In this document: positions 41,833-52,567 of the stretch, piece by piece | How positions within the stretch are numbered: position 1 is the stretch's first letter | Layout: every line of letters begins with the position of its first letter | Assembly (NCBI RefSeq): GCF_945859705.1 | Contig: NC_079134.1 | Location: 42,400,402-42,464,401, forward strand | Source of the DNA: Episyrphus balteatus | Lineage: Eukaryota > Arthropoda > Insecta > Diptera > Syrphidae | Reading direction: 5' to 3' | Length of the DNA: 64,000 bases | Translations under genes and position numbers: made by a program | The notes under the pieces: generated by a model | Seen by the model: the letters and a program-made list of their open reading frames with translations, nothing else | Told to the model about the DNA's origin: nothing | The model's database searches: none

Positions 41833-42723
41833 CACTGGTCAACAAAATTTGACTTTTTTTTGCCACAAGAACCAAAATATACTTTTCTAGTATTTTTTGG
41901 GGTGCTGAATCCGAATCTGGAGTCAGAAAAATTTGATTGGCCTCCGTTTTTTAAATATTACCGTTATAAAATGCTAAAAAACGTCATTTTGGCTGTTTTC
42001 GAGGTTCTGTTTTTATGTGGAGTAATTCATTATAAACAAATTTGTAACGGTTATTATAAGAACTGATGTTCTACTTTCAAAAACTGTTTAAATTTTCCCG
42101 ATGTCTCTTTTATTGCTCGAGATATCTTAAGTTTCAGTTAATAAGCCAAAGAGAAACTAAACTTAATTTAAAGATTAAGTCACTGGTCACAGAACTTTTG
42201 CCACAAGAACCAAAATATACTTTTCTGAAGGTTTTTGGGTTGCTGAGCTCGAATCCGCAATCAGAAAAATTCTATTAGCCTCCGTTCTTGAAATATAACC
42301 GTTATAAAAAAAAACCTTTATTTTGCATTTTATAACGGTAATATTTCAAGAAAAGTATATTTTGGTTCTTGTGGCAAAAAAAGTTTATTTTGGTTGGCCA
42401 GTGTTGTTTCTGATTCAAAGACCGCTATTGAAATTTTAAATATCTCGGGCAGTAAAGGAGATATCGGAAGGATTTAAACATTTTTTGAAAGAATAAAATC
42501 AGTTCTTATAGCCACTATTACAAATTTATTCATAATGTATTACCCCACATAAAAACATAACCTCGAAAGCAGCCAAAATGACGTTTTTTAACATTTTCTA
42601 ACGGTAATATTTAAAAAACGGAGGCCAATAACAATTTTCTGAATTCAGATTCGAGTTCAGCACATCAAAAACTACTAGAAAAGTATATTTTAGTTGCTGT
42701 GGCAAAAACCTTGTTGACCAGTG
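41833..42723. mobile_element. Foldback element, CACTGGTCAACAAAATTT ends
   Basis: Starts CACTGGTCAACAAAA and ends TTGTTGACCAGTG. The internal block CCACAAGAACCAAAATATAC with CTTTTCT occurs twice forward (about 41864, 42201) and once or more inverted (about 42345-42375, 42685). Direct and inverted subrepeats suggest a rearranged composite. Target duplication unclear. Confidence 0.7.
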
Positions 42724-43173
42724 TAATTATTCATAAATTATTATTTTTGTCAATTGTTATTCAAGCAGAATGTTTTAAGCTAAACTTTATAAAGAAAAAG
42801 ACCAATCGAGTCAATCTATTAAAAATAGACACAGAGGCTTAAACACGTAGAAACGAGTAAGTATTATAGTATTCAAAAATCTGAACTGGCCCATTTTAAA
42901 TTTGACGTTGTCAGATGGCCATATTTATGTTTCTCAAATACTACCACACTTTTGGCCAACTGAAAAATAAAACAATTCTTCAATTGGGCTTACACGCATC
43001 CATTGAAATGCACTAACCTGTCTCAGTGTATATGTATAACGACTATTATTAAAACTGTATCAGTGTTGCCCCCAAATTTTGTTTCCTTCTTAGTAGTCAA
43101 CAAAGATTTCACAGTTAAGTTCAACTTGGAAAACCAGGCAATGAAACTTTTTCGAAAGGTGTTACAGGGAGCG

Positions 43174-43903
43174 GGTCAAAATTCTGATTTACAAAATTCT
43201 GCTTTTTTCAAGAAAATTCTGTTTTTCAAAATTCTGCTTTTCAAAATTCTGCCGGCATTTTTTTTAACAAAAAAATTCTGCTAATTCTGCTATTTTTCAT
43301 AGCATAAAAAAATTCTGCTAATTCTGCTATTTTTTATAGCATATGCGTTTACCAAAATACACCTCATTAATGTTTTTCTAGGTTGGTATTTTCTTAACTG
43401 CTTGCTGTTTAGCCATCAGAAGTAATTTTCAAACTGCTTAGAGTACTGACTTTCTTATAACTCACATCTGTACGAGTATACCGTTGAAAATTAATTATAG
43501 AAACGATGTTTTGTGATAAAGTATCTTTTCTTATTTAATGTTTTGAATATTAATTTTTATTTGACTAATTAAATAATGTTCAATTAATTATTTTTCGAAG
43601 ATATTTATCATTAAAAACCTTTTCTCAATATTTTTAAATTTATTGATTTATCAAAAAAATAAGAATATTACAGAAAATTGACAATGTACTGTAAGTAAGT
43701 AATCTCAAAAAGGCAGCAAATTTTGCTAGTATGTAATTGATTTTACAAAGTTCTGCCAAAAATTAAAAAAAGGTTTGGAAAATGTTAAACAGCGAGCGCT
43801 TTATTAATTTTTAGCAGAATTTTGTAAAACAGAATTTTGAAAAACAGAATTTTGAAAAGCAGAATTCTGACAAAAGAATTTTGACCTCGGCAGAATTTTG
43901 ACC
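43174..43903. mobile_element. Foldback with subrepeated ends (CAAAATTCTG)
   Basis: The left arm repeats CAAAATTCTG/GAAAATTCTG about eight times (43175-43320). The right arm (43810-43903) repeats CAGAATTTTG in the opposite sense. GGTCAAAATTCTG and CAGAATTTTGACC are the outer ends. Inverted repeats built from short direct repeats resemble the architecture of Drosophila FB elements; homology to FB is not claimed. Confidence 0.65.
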
Positions 43904-43992
43904 TCAACTATTTCTTATTAAAATAAACTGCGGGACGAATTTAATTAATTCCATGCTTTTTTTAAATGAAATATCATAAATTAACATATATA

Positions 43993-44832
43993 TTAGACTG
44001 ATTCAAAAAAATTTTTTTTTTTTTTGTTCAAAGCATTGTTGAAAATATTGTTGGAAATGACGAAAAAAAAATACTGTAAAAGTTTCAGCCCTTAATGTTA
44101 ACATTTAGTACCGCCGCATCGCAATTTTCTATTTCCCATACGATTTGTATGGGAAAGATTGTGTATTTGTGTTTAGAATTTTGTATCTTTTTAATGGTTC
44201 ATCCAAAAGGCTTGACAAAATCATTTTCTTTTATAAAATTGTCCGCTCTACAAAAAAGCTCTTATTAATTTTTTTGATTTACCCCCGCGTTTCGAAGTTA
44301 TTCAACTTTAAAATATAAAAAGTAATTTTTTCTCATTTTTTTCCGATTTTTTGACGAAATTATTATGTTTTTCAAAAAATTTGGCAAAATTTTCGAATAT
44401 TTGTATTCTATGTTGTGTTTTGGTTTCACAGATCCTTTTATATAACTCACAAACCCCTAAAACTATCATATTAGATTTTTTCAATAAATTCGAATTATTC
44501 ATTTTTTCAACTAAAAATTATTTTAATTAATTTTTCGCGTCAGTTTTTTTTTAATTTCATAAATGCAATCTTGTAGAGCGTTCAATTTTATACAAGAAAA
44601 TGATTAAATCTAGCCTTTTTGATGAACCATTAAAAAAATACAAAATTATAAACACAAATACACAATCTTTCCCATACAAATCGTATGGGAAATAGAAAAT
44701 TGCGATGCGGCGGTACTAAATGTTAACATTAAGGGCTGAAACTTTTACAGTATTTTTTTGTCGTCATTTCCAACAATATTTTCAACAATGCTTTGAACAA
44801 AAGAAAAAAAAAATTTTTTTGAATCAGTCTAA
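43993..44832. mobile_element. 840-bp foldback MITE, TTAGACTGATTC family, copy B
   Basis: Nearly identical throughout to 7523-8364, with the same TTAGACTGATTC/GAATCAGTCTAA ends and a 6-bp flank duplication TATATA. Differences from copy A are scattered single bases and run-length changes. Confidence 0.92.
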
Positions 44833-45517
44833 TATATATCCTATTATAAAATATAAACTTCAAGTTTAAATTTCAAATTACATAGGCCCAGTGCTCACTT
44901 TTCCACTAAACTTCGTTCAAACAAAAGAGTTCAACAACGAACTTTATTTTAGATTTTTCTTCTTTTTTATACTAAAAACCCAACAATCATATCAGGCAGG
45001 CAACGCATCAAACAACCACAACAACATTAACAAAAATGTAAATGTATTTTGCTTATAAACAAAACAACAACAATTTCAATGAATCACGTACTCATGAGTC
45101 CGCTCAGACATTCATGTTTTCTTTTTCTGCTTCATAAATATCTTCACCTCGCACTTGTTTCACCCACAAACCTTGTCTTTATACCGGACACATTCTTATA
45201 CCACTTCTTTCAGCTGGTATCGAAGAAACTTGTTATATGTGAATTCACTGTATCCATTGTATTATAGACATCGCAGTGGTAATGGCCACAACTTTTACTT
45301 TTCAAAACTGAAAATTTATTATCATTTTTTGTGTATTTTATCATTAGAACAGTGTAATGGATTCATTGAAAAGAAACATTTTAGTGAATTGCTTTAATTT
45401 TTAAACTGAAAATATATCTTTTAAAAATCTATTTGTTACCAATGCAAAACAACTCTAATGAATAGAGAAAATCCCATCATACGTGTCACTTTGTTTTAAA
45501 TATAACTTTGCAATATT

Positions 45518-47590
45518 ATGGATATAATTGCACACATTTCTTATGTGATTTTTGTTTTGAATGTATTGACTCATTTCATTTCCATACAACAAACAAATGC
45601 TGCCAAAGATGAAAGAGGTCCTGATCAAGGCAATTATTTGGGAAGATTCAATTCCTACCATCATCAAGTATCTGGCGAAGTATATGCTGTAAATGAATAT
45701 ACATTCCTTTTGACTGATTTTACATACGATGGCAACGGTGCAGATACATTTTTCTGGGCTGGTGCTTCCAATAACCCTGGGCCACAAGGTTTTATAGTTC
45801 CTGATGAATATGGTAGAACGAATATTCTCGATCGTTATCATAATAAGGAATTCACACTCACTCTGCCAGATAAGAAAAAAATTACTGAAATTAAATGGTT
45901 GGCTATTTATGATTTGAATAATCAAAATAACTTTGGTGACGTTTATATTCCGGAAAATTTTGCACCTCCTCGACCTCAGAGAGCTACAGCTCTTTCAAGA
46001 CGGAATCACAATGTTAGTAGTGATCCGATTGAGATTTTGAATTCGAAAACAATAAAGATACCGAATTTAACTTATGATGGCTTAGGGAAGAAAACCTTCT
46101 TTTGGGCTGGAGTTGGAGCGCAACCTTCTGTTCGAGGTCATAAAATTCCAGACGAGTTGGGTTATCTTGATCCTATTCGAGCTTACAATGGAGAAACAAT
46201 AACTCTGGAACTTCCTGGTGAAATGACTGTCTTCGAAATCGATTGGATAAGTATATACGATCTCGAGGACAGTGAGAATTATGGTTCTGTCTTAATTGAT
46301 GATGAATTGAATGTGCCTCCATCTTTGGTCCAAGTGATACCTTACACAGATACATTGCCAAATTGTAGACAGCTTCATAAAGACTTACAAATTGCTTGGG
46401 AAGTCTTTGGACCACAAATTACATTTAAATTATCTGGAATGGTTGGCAAGGACGATTATATGTCCTTTGGACAATCCGGTTCGGATTATTCAAGTCAGAT
46501 GAATGGAGCTGATGTGGTTGTGGCTTATATTGATGATATTCGAGGACATGCTGTCGATTATAACATAACTTCTTTAGCCCCTTGTGTGCAAGTCTTAGGT
46601 CAAAATAAAGGAGTTTGTCGAGATGATGTTGTTGGTGGATTGGACAGTTTTCAACTTAACACTTATAGTCGAGTAGATGGAGTGAATACAATCACTTATA
46701 GGAGGACACTCATCTCATCAGATCCTGGGGATAGAGAAATTTATTTAAACAGATCAAATTATGTTATTTGGGCAATGGGACATTTGGATTCGAATTATGA
46801 ACCAGCTTTTCATAATTTCTATCCTAAAACTGATGTTGTAATGGAATTTAATACAGCTGAACCAGTTAATGATTGTTTTAGTTTTACTAGAAGAGAGCCA
46901 AATAAAATTGAAGTTTGGGATCAGGCAAAGATATTCGACAGATCTGTGAGGACATTTAATGCTGTTTTAGGTCCAGCAGGTGGATCAAAGGGATATGAAG
47001 GATTGACTGGACATGTGTCAAATGGAATGGCGTGGTATATAAATGGATTCTTAATCCCTGAATTGTATTTAAGACGAGGTCTAACATATTCATTCAAAGT
47101 AAGAGGTGGTAATAATCCACATTCTCCAGAATACTATCATCCAATGGTAATAACAGATGAACCAAGAGGAGGTTTTGATAGATTATCCGAAGCAAGACAG
47201 AGTGAAATTCGTGTTTTGGCAGGAGTTGAGTTTACAAGAAGAGGTCGACCAAAGCCAACAGCAGCTGGACCACTTTGTATTGGCAAATATCCACCCAACT
47301 ATGATCGTCGACTTGATGATAATTTTTTGACTTTTAAAAAATTCAATAGATCTCTTATATATGAATGCAGTGAAGGTGAGCCTGGAATTTTAGAAATTAC
47401 ACCGAATATAACTTGGCCAGATGTTGTGTATTATAATAGTTTTACACATGCCAATATGGGATGGAAGATTCACATAGTTGATAATTATGTTAGAAGTGGT
47501 GGTCAAGTTTTTGAGTTTTGTATTGAATTAATGGTAATGCTGCAAGTGGCAATATTTGTTTGTAATTATGTATCTCGTCGAAATGTGTGA
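45518..47590 (+). CDS. knk: Knickkopf, DM13/DOMON cuticle-organising protein
   Basis: A single open frame of 690 codons, close to the length I recall for Drosophila Knickkopf. Residues 1-28 form a signal peptide (hydrophobic YVIFVLNVLTHFISI). DM13 repeats lie at about 38-145 and 155-262, each with a TYDGxGxxTFFWAG core and an IYDL near its end. DOMON spans about 290-445. The C-terminal cupredoxin-like region is about 490-655 (GMAWYINGFLIPELYLRRG, YYHPMVIT). The tail FEFCIELMVMLQVAIFVCNY is hydrophobic, as expected for a GPI-anchor signal. Sequons occur at about N165, N183, N349, N411 and N630. Knk protects and organises newly made chitin in cuticle and tracheal tubes at the apical surface. 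The absence of introns is notable; a non-coding 5' exon may lie upstream. The paralogues Knk2/Knk3 are the main alternative. Confidence 0.85.
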   Translation: MDIIAHISYVIFVLNVLTHFISIQQTNAAKDERGPDQGNYLGRFNSYHHQVSGEVYAVNEYTFLLTDFTYDGNGADTFFWAGASNNPGPQGFIVPDEYGRTNILDRYHNKEFTLTLPDKKKITEIKWLAIYDLNNQNNFGDVYIPENFAPPRPQRATALSRRNHNVSSDPIEILNSKTIKIPNLTYDGLGKKTFFWAGVGAQPSVRGHKIPDELGYLDPIRAYNGETITLELPGEMTVFEIDWISIYDLEDSENYGSVLIDDELNVPPSLVQVIPYTDTLPNCRQLHKDLQIAWEVFGPQITFKLSGMVGKDDYMSFGQSGSDYSSQMNGADVVVAYIDDIRGHAVDYNITSLAPCVQVLGQNKGVCRDDVVGGLDSFQLNTYSRVDGVNTITYRRTLISSDPGDREIYLNRSNYVIWAMGHLDSNYEPAFHNFYPKTDVVMEFNTAEPVNDCFSFTRREPNKIEVWDQAKIFDRSVRTFNAVLGPAGGSKGYEGLTGHVSNGMAWYINGFLIPELYLRRGLTYSFKVRGGNNPHSPEYYHPMVITDEPRGGFDRLSEARQSEIRVLAGVEFTRRGRPKPTAAGPLCIGKYPPNYDRRLDDNFLTFKKFNRSLIYECSEGEPGILEITPNITWPDVVYYNSFTHANMGWKIHIVDNYVRSGGQVFEFCIELMVMLQVAIFVCNYVSRRNV

Positions 47591-49348
47591 ATATATAGGT
47601 TTTCTTGTGTGCAACTCAATGTAACAGTTCACTGCCTTATATAAATTATCAATAATTTTATGAATTTAACTTTAAGAGACAACAAAAAAAAGTCAAAAAA
47701 TACTGAATGAATTTTATATTATGTAATAATATTTTGAATAAGCGAAAAAAATTAAAATGTTTTTTAAAAACTTGCTTGGTTTTTTAATTTTTACACTTGG
47801 TCACAGAGTTGTAGAAATCTGAAGTCCGAAAGGCTTGAGCAAATCTCTTCGTTTGTTTCTACTTCTTTTTAACTTTTACGTTAAAGAACTTTTAGGAAAT
47901 CTTTCAAACAGCGAATTTCGGTATTTAAATAAAGTGAAAAGCAGAACGTTAATTTAAAAGAAGTAAGTAACACTGGTGGTATCTGGTTAAACGCATAATT
48001 TCAGCAAAAAAAACCTAACCAGTTTGGAACCAGCCCAAACTTCGAGTTTGATGATTTTTTTTAAATATTGTTAATCAAAAATATATACTTTAACGTACAT
48101 ATACTCAATAATTTTATTATTTCTTGTTGGAATTTTTTTTTTTAAACAGTGAGCAATTTTTCTCAATAAGAATCGATTTTTTTATTGGAAAAAAAAAAAT
48201 TGTTATTGCATTATTTTGTGTTCACAGTTATGTATTGAAATGGTTTGTAATATGAAGCGGAAGGTGTTTTGATAAAACAATGTTCCATACATTTGAAGTC
48301 GAATAGACTATTCGGCCTATTATGATTTCCATTCGTATCATAGATTTGCTATACGAATTCAGAGAAACAATAGTTTAAACTGTTGGTAATGATTATAGTT
48401 TGTATGATATTTTCCATTACAAAGGTATTCTGTTATTATTTTTTTTTTTTTCTAAAATTTATTTAAAAATTTCAGTCGAGTTTTCCTGCTAAAAAATATT
48501 GTTGTTTCTTACTGCACATTTTGTATATGTCACAATGAAGCGCACGTAAAAATTAAGAAAAACGGATACAAAATTATTGATGGCTAAAATTTAGCGCGAT
48601 CTGCGTACCTACTAGGCTAAAATGGTAAATCCCAGCTAACCCCCGATTTCGATTGCAATTTTCGTAATAGATCGAGGAGTGACAGCAGATTTCTTGCACG
48701 AGAGATAACTGATTTGTATTATTATTACAAAGATAACAAACATGTAAGTCTGTCGGTTTGTATGAGCGCTAATTCTGAAAAAAAGTACACAACAGTGCAA
48801 GGTTTTCAAATGATAGTGGTATCAAAAATATAACTAGATCCAAAATATTTCTTCTATCTGTGATACCAAAAATATACCTAATTCATCAAAATCTAAAATT
48901 ACACTTAAGAGCAAAAAAACGGAATCAAAAAAGATAATTTTTATTTAAAACAAAAATTGCAATGGATAAAATAATGTTTCTTCAAGTTTTATGGTCTCAT
49001 TTAAAAGCTTGAATTTTTTACTTTTAATTGTTGGTAAAAACTTCAAAATGCATACGATAGTATCATAGCTATCTGTCAATAAATTGCACTTCATTTTTTT
49101 CTAAATGTTAAATTTTCTTGATATTCTCTGCTTCAATTTCAGTTTTTTTTTCCTACCGTTACTATTGACGTTATCTGTCAATAAATTGCACTTAATTTTT
49201 TTAAAATGTTAAATTTTCCAGATACTCTCTGTTTCAGTTTCAGTCTTTTTTTGCTTACATGCTTCATTTATGTTGATTGGATCCTTATAAAGTGAACGGG
49301 TTTTAAAGTTCCTAGTATTGATTTAAAGCCTTTGTTTCAAGCTTTTTA
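47591..49348. other. knk 3' flank, no gene seen
   Basis: Contains the probable knk 3' UTR (AATAAA at 47928-47933 is the first clear poly(A) signal found), then A/T-rich sequence. A roughly 101-bp direct duplication lies at 49072-49270. No coding frame recognised. Confidence 0.5.
49072..49270. repeat. Tandem duplication, about 101-bp unit
   Basis: ATCTGTCAATAAATTGCACT followed by ATGTTAAATTTTC, a TACTCTCTG-like block and a T-run occurs at 49072 and again at 49173 with modest divergence. Confidence 0.75.
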
Positions 49349-49625
49349 GAGCCCCCGCACACTACAGACTTTCTATCGGCCGATAGTTTAGTCGGGTTGG
49401 GCTCCTAGTGTGCGCACAGGCAGCCGACTAAACAATCGGGTCGCTAGGAAACATTTTAGTTTGAAGGCAATTGTGTAGCAAAACAAACTTTTTTTTCGAT
49501 CAAACAAACTTTTTGATCGGCCGATACTTAATCGTTGTAGTGTGCGCGCTCTCATACATTTTCATTCTGATTAAGAGACCGACTAAACTGTCGGCCGATA
49601 GAAAGTTTGTAGTGTGCGGGGGCTC
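49349..49625. mobile_element. Harbinger-type MITE, copy 1
   Basis: 277 bp with ends GAGCCCCCGCACACTACA and TGTAGTGTGCGGGGGCTC, inner palindromic CTATCGGCCGATAG blocks and a TTA target duplication on both sides. A 3-bp TWA duplication is the hallmark of PIF/Harbinger elements. Confidence 0.85.
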
Positions 49626-49773
49626 TTAATGGTGCAATTAACATTCATGTATGTCAATTACATCCTGGCCAATTAACGTTTTAAAAAAACGCAAAAGTTT
49701 GATTCCATTTTTTTGCTCCTAAGTGTATTATTTCTTTTCTTTTACGAGCTATTTGAATATGAAAAGAGCTTAA

Positions 49774-50049
49774 GAGCCCCCGCACACTACAAACTTTCTA
49801 TTGGCCGACAGTTTAGTCGGTCTCTTAATCAGTATGAAAATGTATGAAAGTGCGCACACTACAACGATTAAGTATCGGCCGATCAAAAAGTTTGTTTGAA
49901 CGAAAAAAAATTTGTTTTGCTACACAATTGCCTTCAAACTAAAATATTTCCTAGCGACCCGACTGTTTAGTCGGCTGCCTGTGCGCACACTAGAAGCCCA
50001 ACCCGACTAAACTATCGGCCGATAGAAAGTTTGTAGTGTGCGGGGGCTC
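49774..50049. mobile_element. Harbinger-type MITE, copy 2 (opposite orientation)
   Basis: 276 bp, nearly the inverted copy of 49349-49625, with the same GAGCCCCCGCACACTACA ends and a TAA duplication. The two copies sit 148 bp apart and could pair over their full length. Confidence 0.85.
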
Positions 50050-50163
50050 TAAAGAGACCTTTTTTTGATGTTCACTCGACCGTTATTAAAGTTAAAAATG
50101 GGTATTTTTTTTTTGGCGAAAAAAAAAACAAAAAAAGTTGCAATTTGTAATAATGCACGACTT

Positions 50164-52005
50164 AGGTTAGGTTAGGTTGAACGGGGTGATAAACCGACAA
50201 GTCGAGTTATCCCACTGGGATCTCGATGGATCCATTGTGATCCCCAGGATTAGGGTGGGCAGGAGTGAGGATAGGTAAGGGAAGGGTTTAGGGAATTAGG
50301 TGTTGGAATTAGTGTTGTGGGCCTCCCTGAACCATCCTGAAATTTGGATAAATTTCATTATGTTTTTCAGTGGCAAGGACAAGACGTCATCTTACTCATC
50401 GAAGAAGTAATCTCCGAGAGTTGTTTTCCTACTTTTTGCTAAGCTGGGGCATTCACAAAGGAAGTGGTATGAGCCCTCCTCCGCCTCTTCGTCTTGACAC
50501 CCTCTACATAAGTCTGATGAGACAATACCCATTCTACTCATGTGGGTTCCCATTGAGTTGTGACTTGTAAGGATACCAATCAATAGGGACAACTGAGGCC
50601 TGCTTAGCTTAAGTATGGTTTCAGTTTTGTTCTTAGAAATGGTCGGCCACAGATTCCTTGAAACACGACAGGTTTCAAGAGCTGACCATCTATCGTTTGC
50701 AGAGTTCAAAAAGCTTTGCTTTATTCTGCTTTTTTCGTGTTCCATTGGCATAAGCACCCATGAAACGGTTTGGCACGGATCAAGTGTTGATCCTGTTTTG
50801 GCCAGTTCATCTGCCCTTTCATTCCCCTGTATATCACGATGTCTTGGGACCCATCGAAGGGTAACTGTGTTCGTTATGTTTAGGGACCTTAGTGTCTTAC
50901 GACACCGGTCAACTAGTTTGGACTTCGTGACAATAGAGGAAATGGCTTTGATTGCTGCCTGGCTGTCTATAAAGATATCAATATTTTTGTTCTTTAAATT
51001 GAGTGCGGAGAGTATGTTAGCTGCTTCGCAAACTGCAAAAACTTCCGCTTGAAAAACACTACAGAAGTCAGGGAGTTTCAGTGATTTATTTATGGGAGGG
51101 TTATCTGAAAAGATGCCTGACCCTACGCCTAGGTCTGTTTTAGACCCGTCAGTGAAAACCGAGACATGATCTGCAATAATGACCCTGTTTGACTCCCAGA
51201 GTTCCCTTGTAGGGAAGTCTGTTAGCGCTACTGGGTTGAAATCATTGAATGGAAGATTATAGTCAGTTTGAATGTTACTTGCAACATAGTTCATTATTAT
51301 TTTATGACCCAAGTGGCCCCCTTTCCAGTTCTTGCCCTCCTTCAAACGAAGGGCACTTATGGCCGCCGATTCTTTTGTAAAAAGGTCGATCGGGGCAAGT
51401 GAAAGAAATGTTTCTAGGGCTGATGTGGGTGTAGTTCTCATGGCACTAGTGGTACCTATACACGCGAGTCTCTGAATTTTGGTCATAGTTTTAAGGTTGA
51501 CTGTTTTATCTAGGGTTGGCCACCAGACCAGGCATGCATACGTCAGAATTGGCCTTATAATGGCTGTATACATCCAATGAATCGTTTTGGGCCCCCATTT
51601 TTTACCAAAAATTCTACTACAGGTGTAAAAGGCAACAGAGGCTTTCTTTTCACGTTCTTTTATATTTTCTTTCCAATTAAGTTTTCTATCGATTATCAAC
51701 CCAAGATATTTATTTACCAGTAATGGTGAGAGGAGTCCCATTTATTGTGGGAGGGTTAATATTTGGGATATTTCTTTTCCTAGTAAATAATACTAGTTCT
51801 GTTTTAAGTGGGTTTACATTGAGACCGCAGCCTGTGGCCCAGTTGTTGAGCTTGTTAAGGGCTGTTTGAAGAAGATCTCGCAGGGTCGGAACAAATTTTC
51901 CCGAGGCCATGATGATAATGTCGTCGGCATAAGCCACAACTTTTACACCGTTTTGGCTAAGCTTGGTTAAGATCTGGTTAACAACTAAGAGCCAGAGTAG
52001 GGGTG
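50164..52005 (-). mobile_element. 5'-truncated RNase H-bearing LINE
   Basis: A 1.84-kb minus-strand insertion flanked by the 13-bp duplication TAATGCACGACTT (50151-50163 and 52006-52018). The 5' end is truncated within the reverse transcriptase. On the plus strand the 3' end reads AGGTTAGGTTAGGTTG, i.e. a CCTAA-repeat tail on the element strand. The target is a copy of the repeat seen at 9334. Confidence 0.85.
50392..51940 (-). pseudogene. LINE ORF2 remnant: RT end and RNase H
   Basis: The piece 51937-51710 begins at the catalytic core (VVAYADDIIIMASGKF) and runs to INGTPLTITGK. The piece 51741-50392 (449 codons) continues with VNKYLGLIIDRKLNW, the RT thumb, then RNase H motifs FTDGSKTD, FQAEVFAVCE, FIDSQAAIKA and VPRHRDIQGNERADELAK, ending with a CRGCQDEEAEEGSYHFLCEC zinc motif and DYFFDE. 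A frameshift near 51720 separates them. In the last RNase H block Arg replaces the usual Gly of WVPGH. I suggest a LOA/Loner/I-group LINE without certainty. Confidence 0.85.
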
Positions 52006-52018
52006 TAATGCACGACTT

Positions 52019-52475
52019 GGTCGCACCTACTTGATTTTGTTGTTCAAAGTATTAAGCTTTATCTTAAATAACAATCAGAAATTAAAAATATAAAAAATCG
52101 GGTCTTGCAAATTACGTATGTATATATATAAATATAAAATTAAATCTAAAGACTCGTTCTTGGACGAGTCAACATTAACTGCCACCAACTGTAGAAAAAT
52201 AGAGTTCTACTTGATTGATCTAAAACTAAAGAAACCATCCACTTTCTCGATCGCCACCTTAACCTAACAATATTTGTGTCATCGTCGGTATCATCGATGT
52301 TATTCCACACCTACCTCAGTCAGGATACCTTAGACCTATAGCTCCATTTAAAGTGCCCAGTGTTGAGGTCTGACTTAATTCTGGAAATTAATATACCTAC
52401 AGTTGTATTGGAATGGACTCACATTCCCAGTTTCAACTTGCAGCTATAACCATTTTCAAAGAACAAAATAAAACC
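52019..52475. other. Pomp 3' flank
   Basis: The first part continues the repeat split by the LINE (GGTCGCACCTACTTG to about 52110). The rest holds no recognised frame; a small hairpin GACTCGTTCTTGGACGAGTC lies at about 52149-52168. Confidence 0.45.
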
Positions 52476-52481
52476 TTTATT
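52476..52481 (-). terminator. Poly(A) signal of Pomp
   Basis: TTTATT on the plus strand is AATAAA on the coding strand, about 87 bases after the stop codon. Confidence 0.5.
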
Positions 52482-52567
52482 TCGATTATTACCTCATTTT
52501 AATTTGAAACATAAGAACTGCTTTTTGTTAAATGAAAAAATCCCATTTTCCCCATCGAAAGAAATGA

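Larger units (their letters stand above)
36640..45517. other. Intergenic vari-knk, transposon mosaic
   Basis: No host gene was found between the end of vari and knk. The part 36640-37770 is A/T-rich and may be vari 3' UTR. The remainder is the tandem repeat and nested elements listed separately. 42724-43170, 43914-43992 and 44833-45517 show no feature beyond the likely knk promoter and 5' UTR in the last stretch. Confidence 0.6.

Noticed and set aside
45455..45925. 156-codon frame antisense to knk
   Set aside because: Lies opposite the strongly conserved DM13 coding region; a shadow of that gene.
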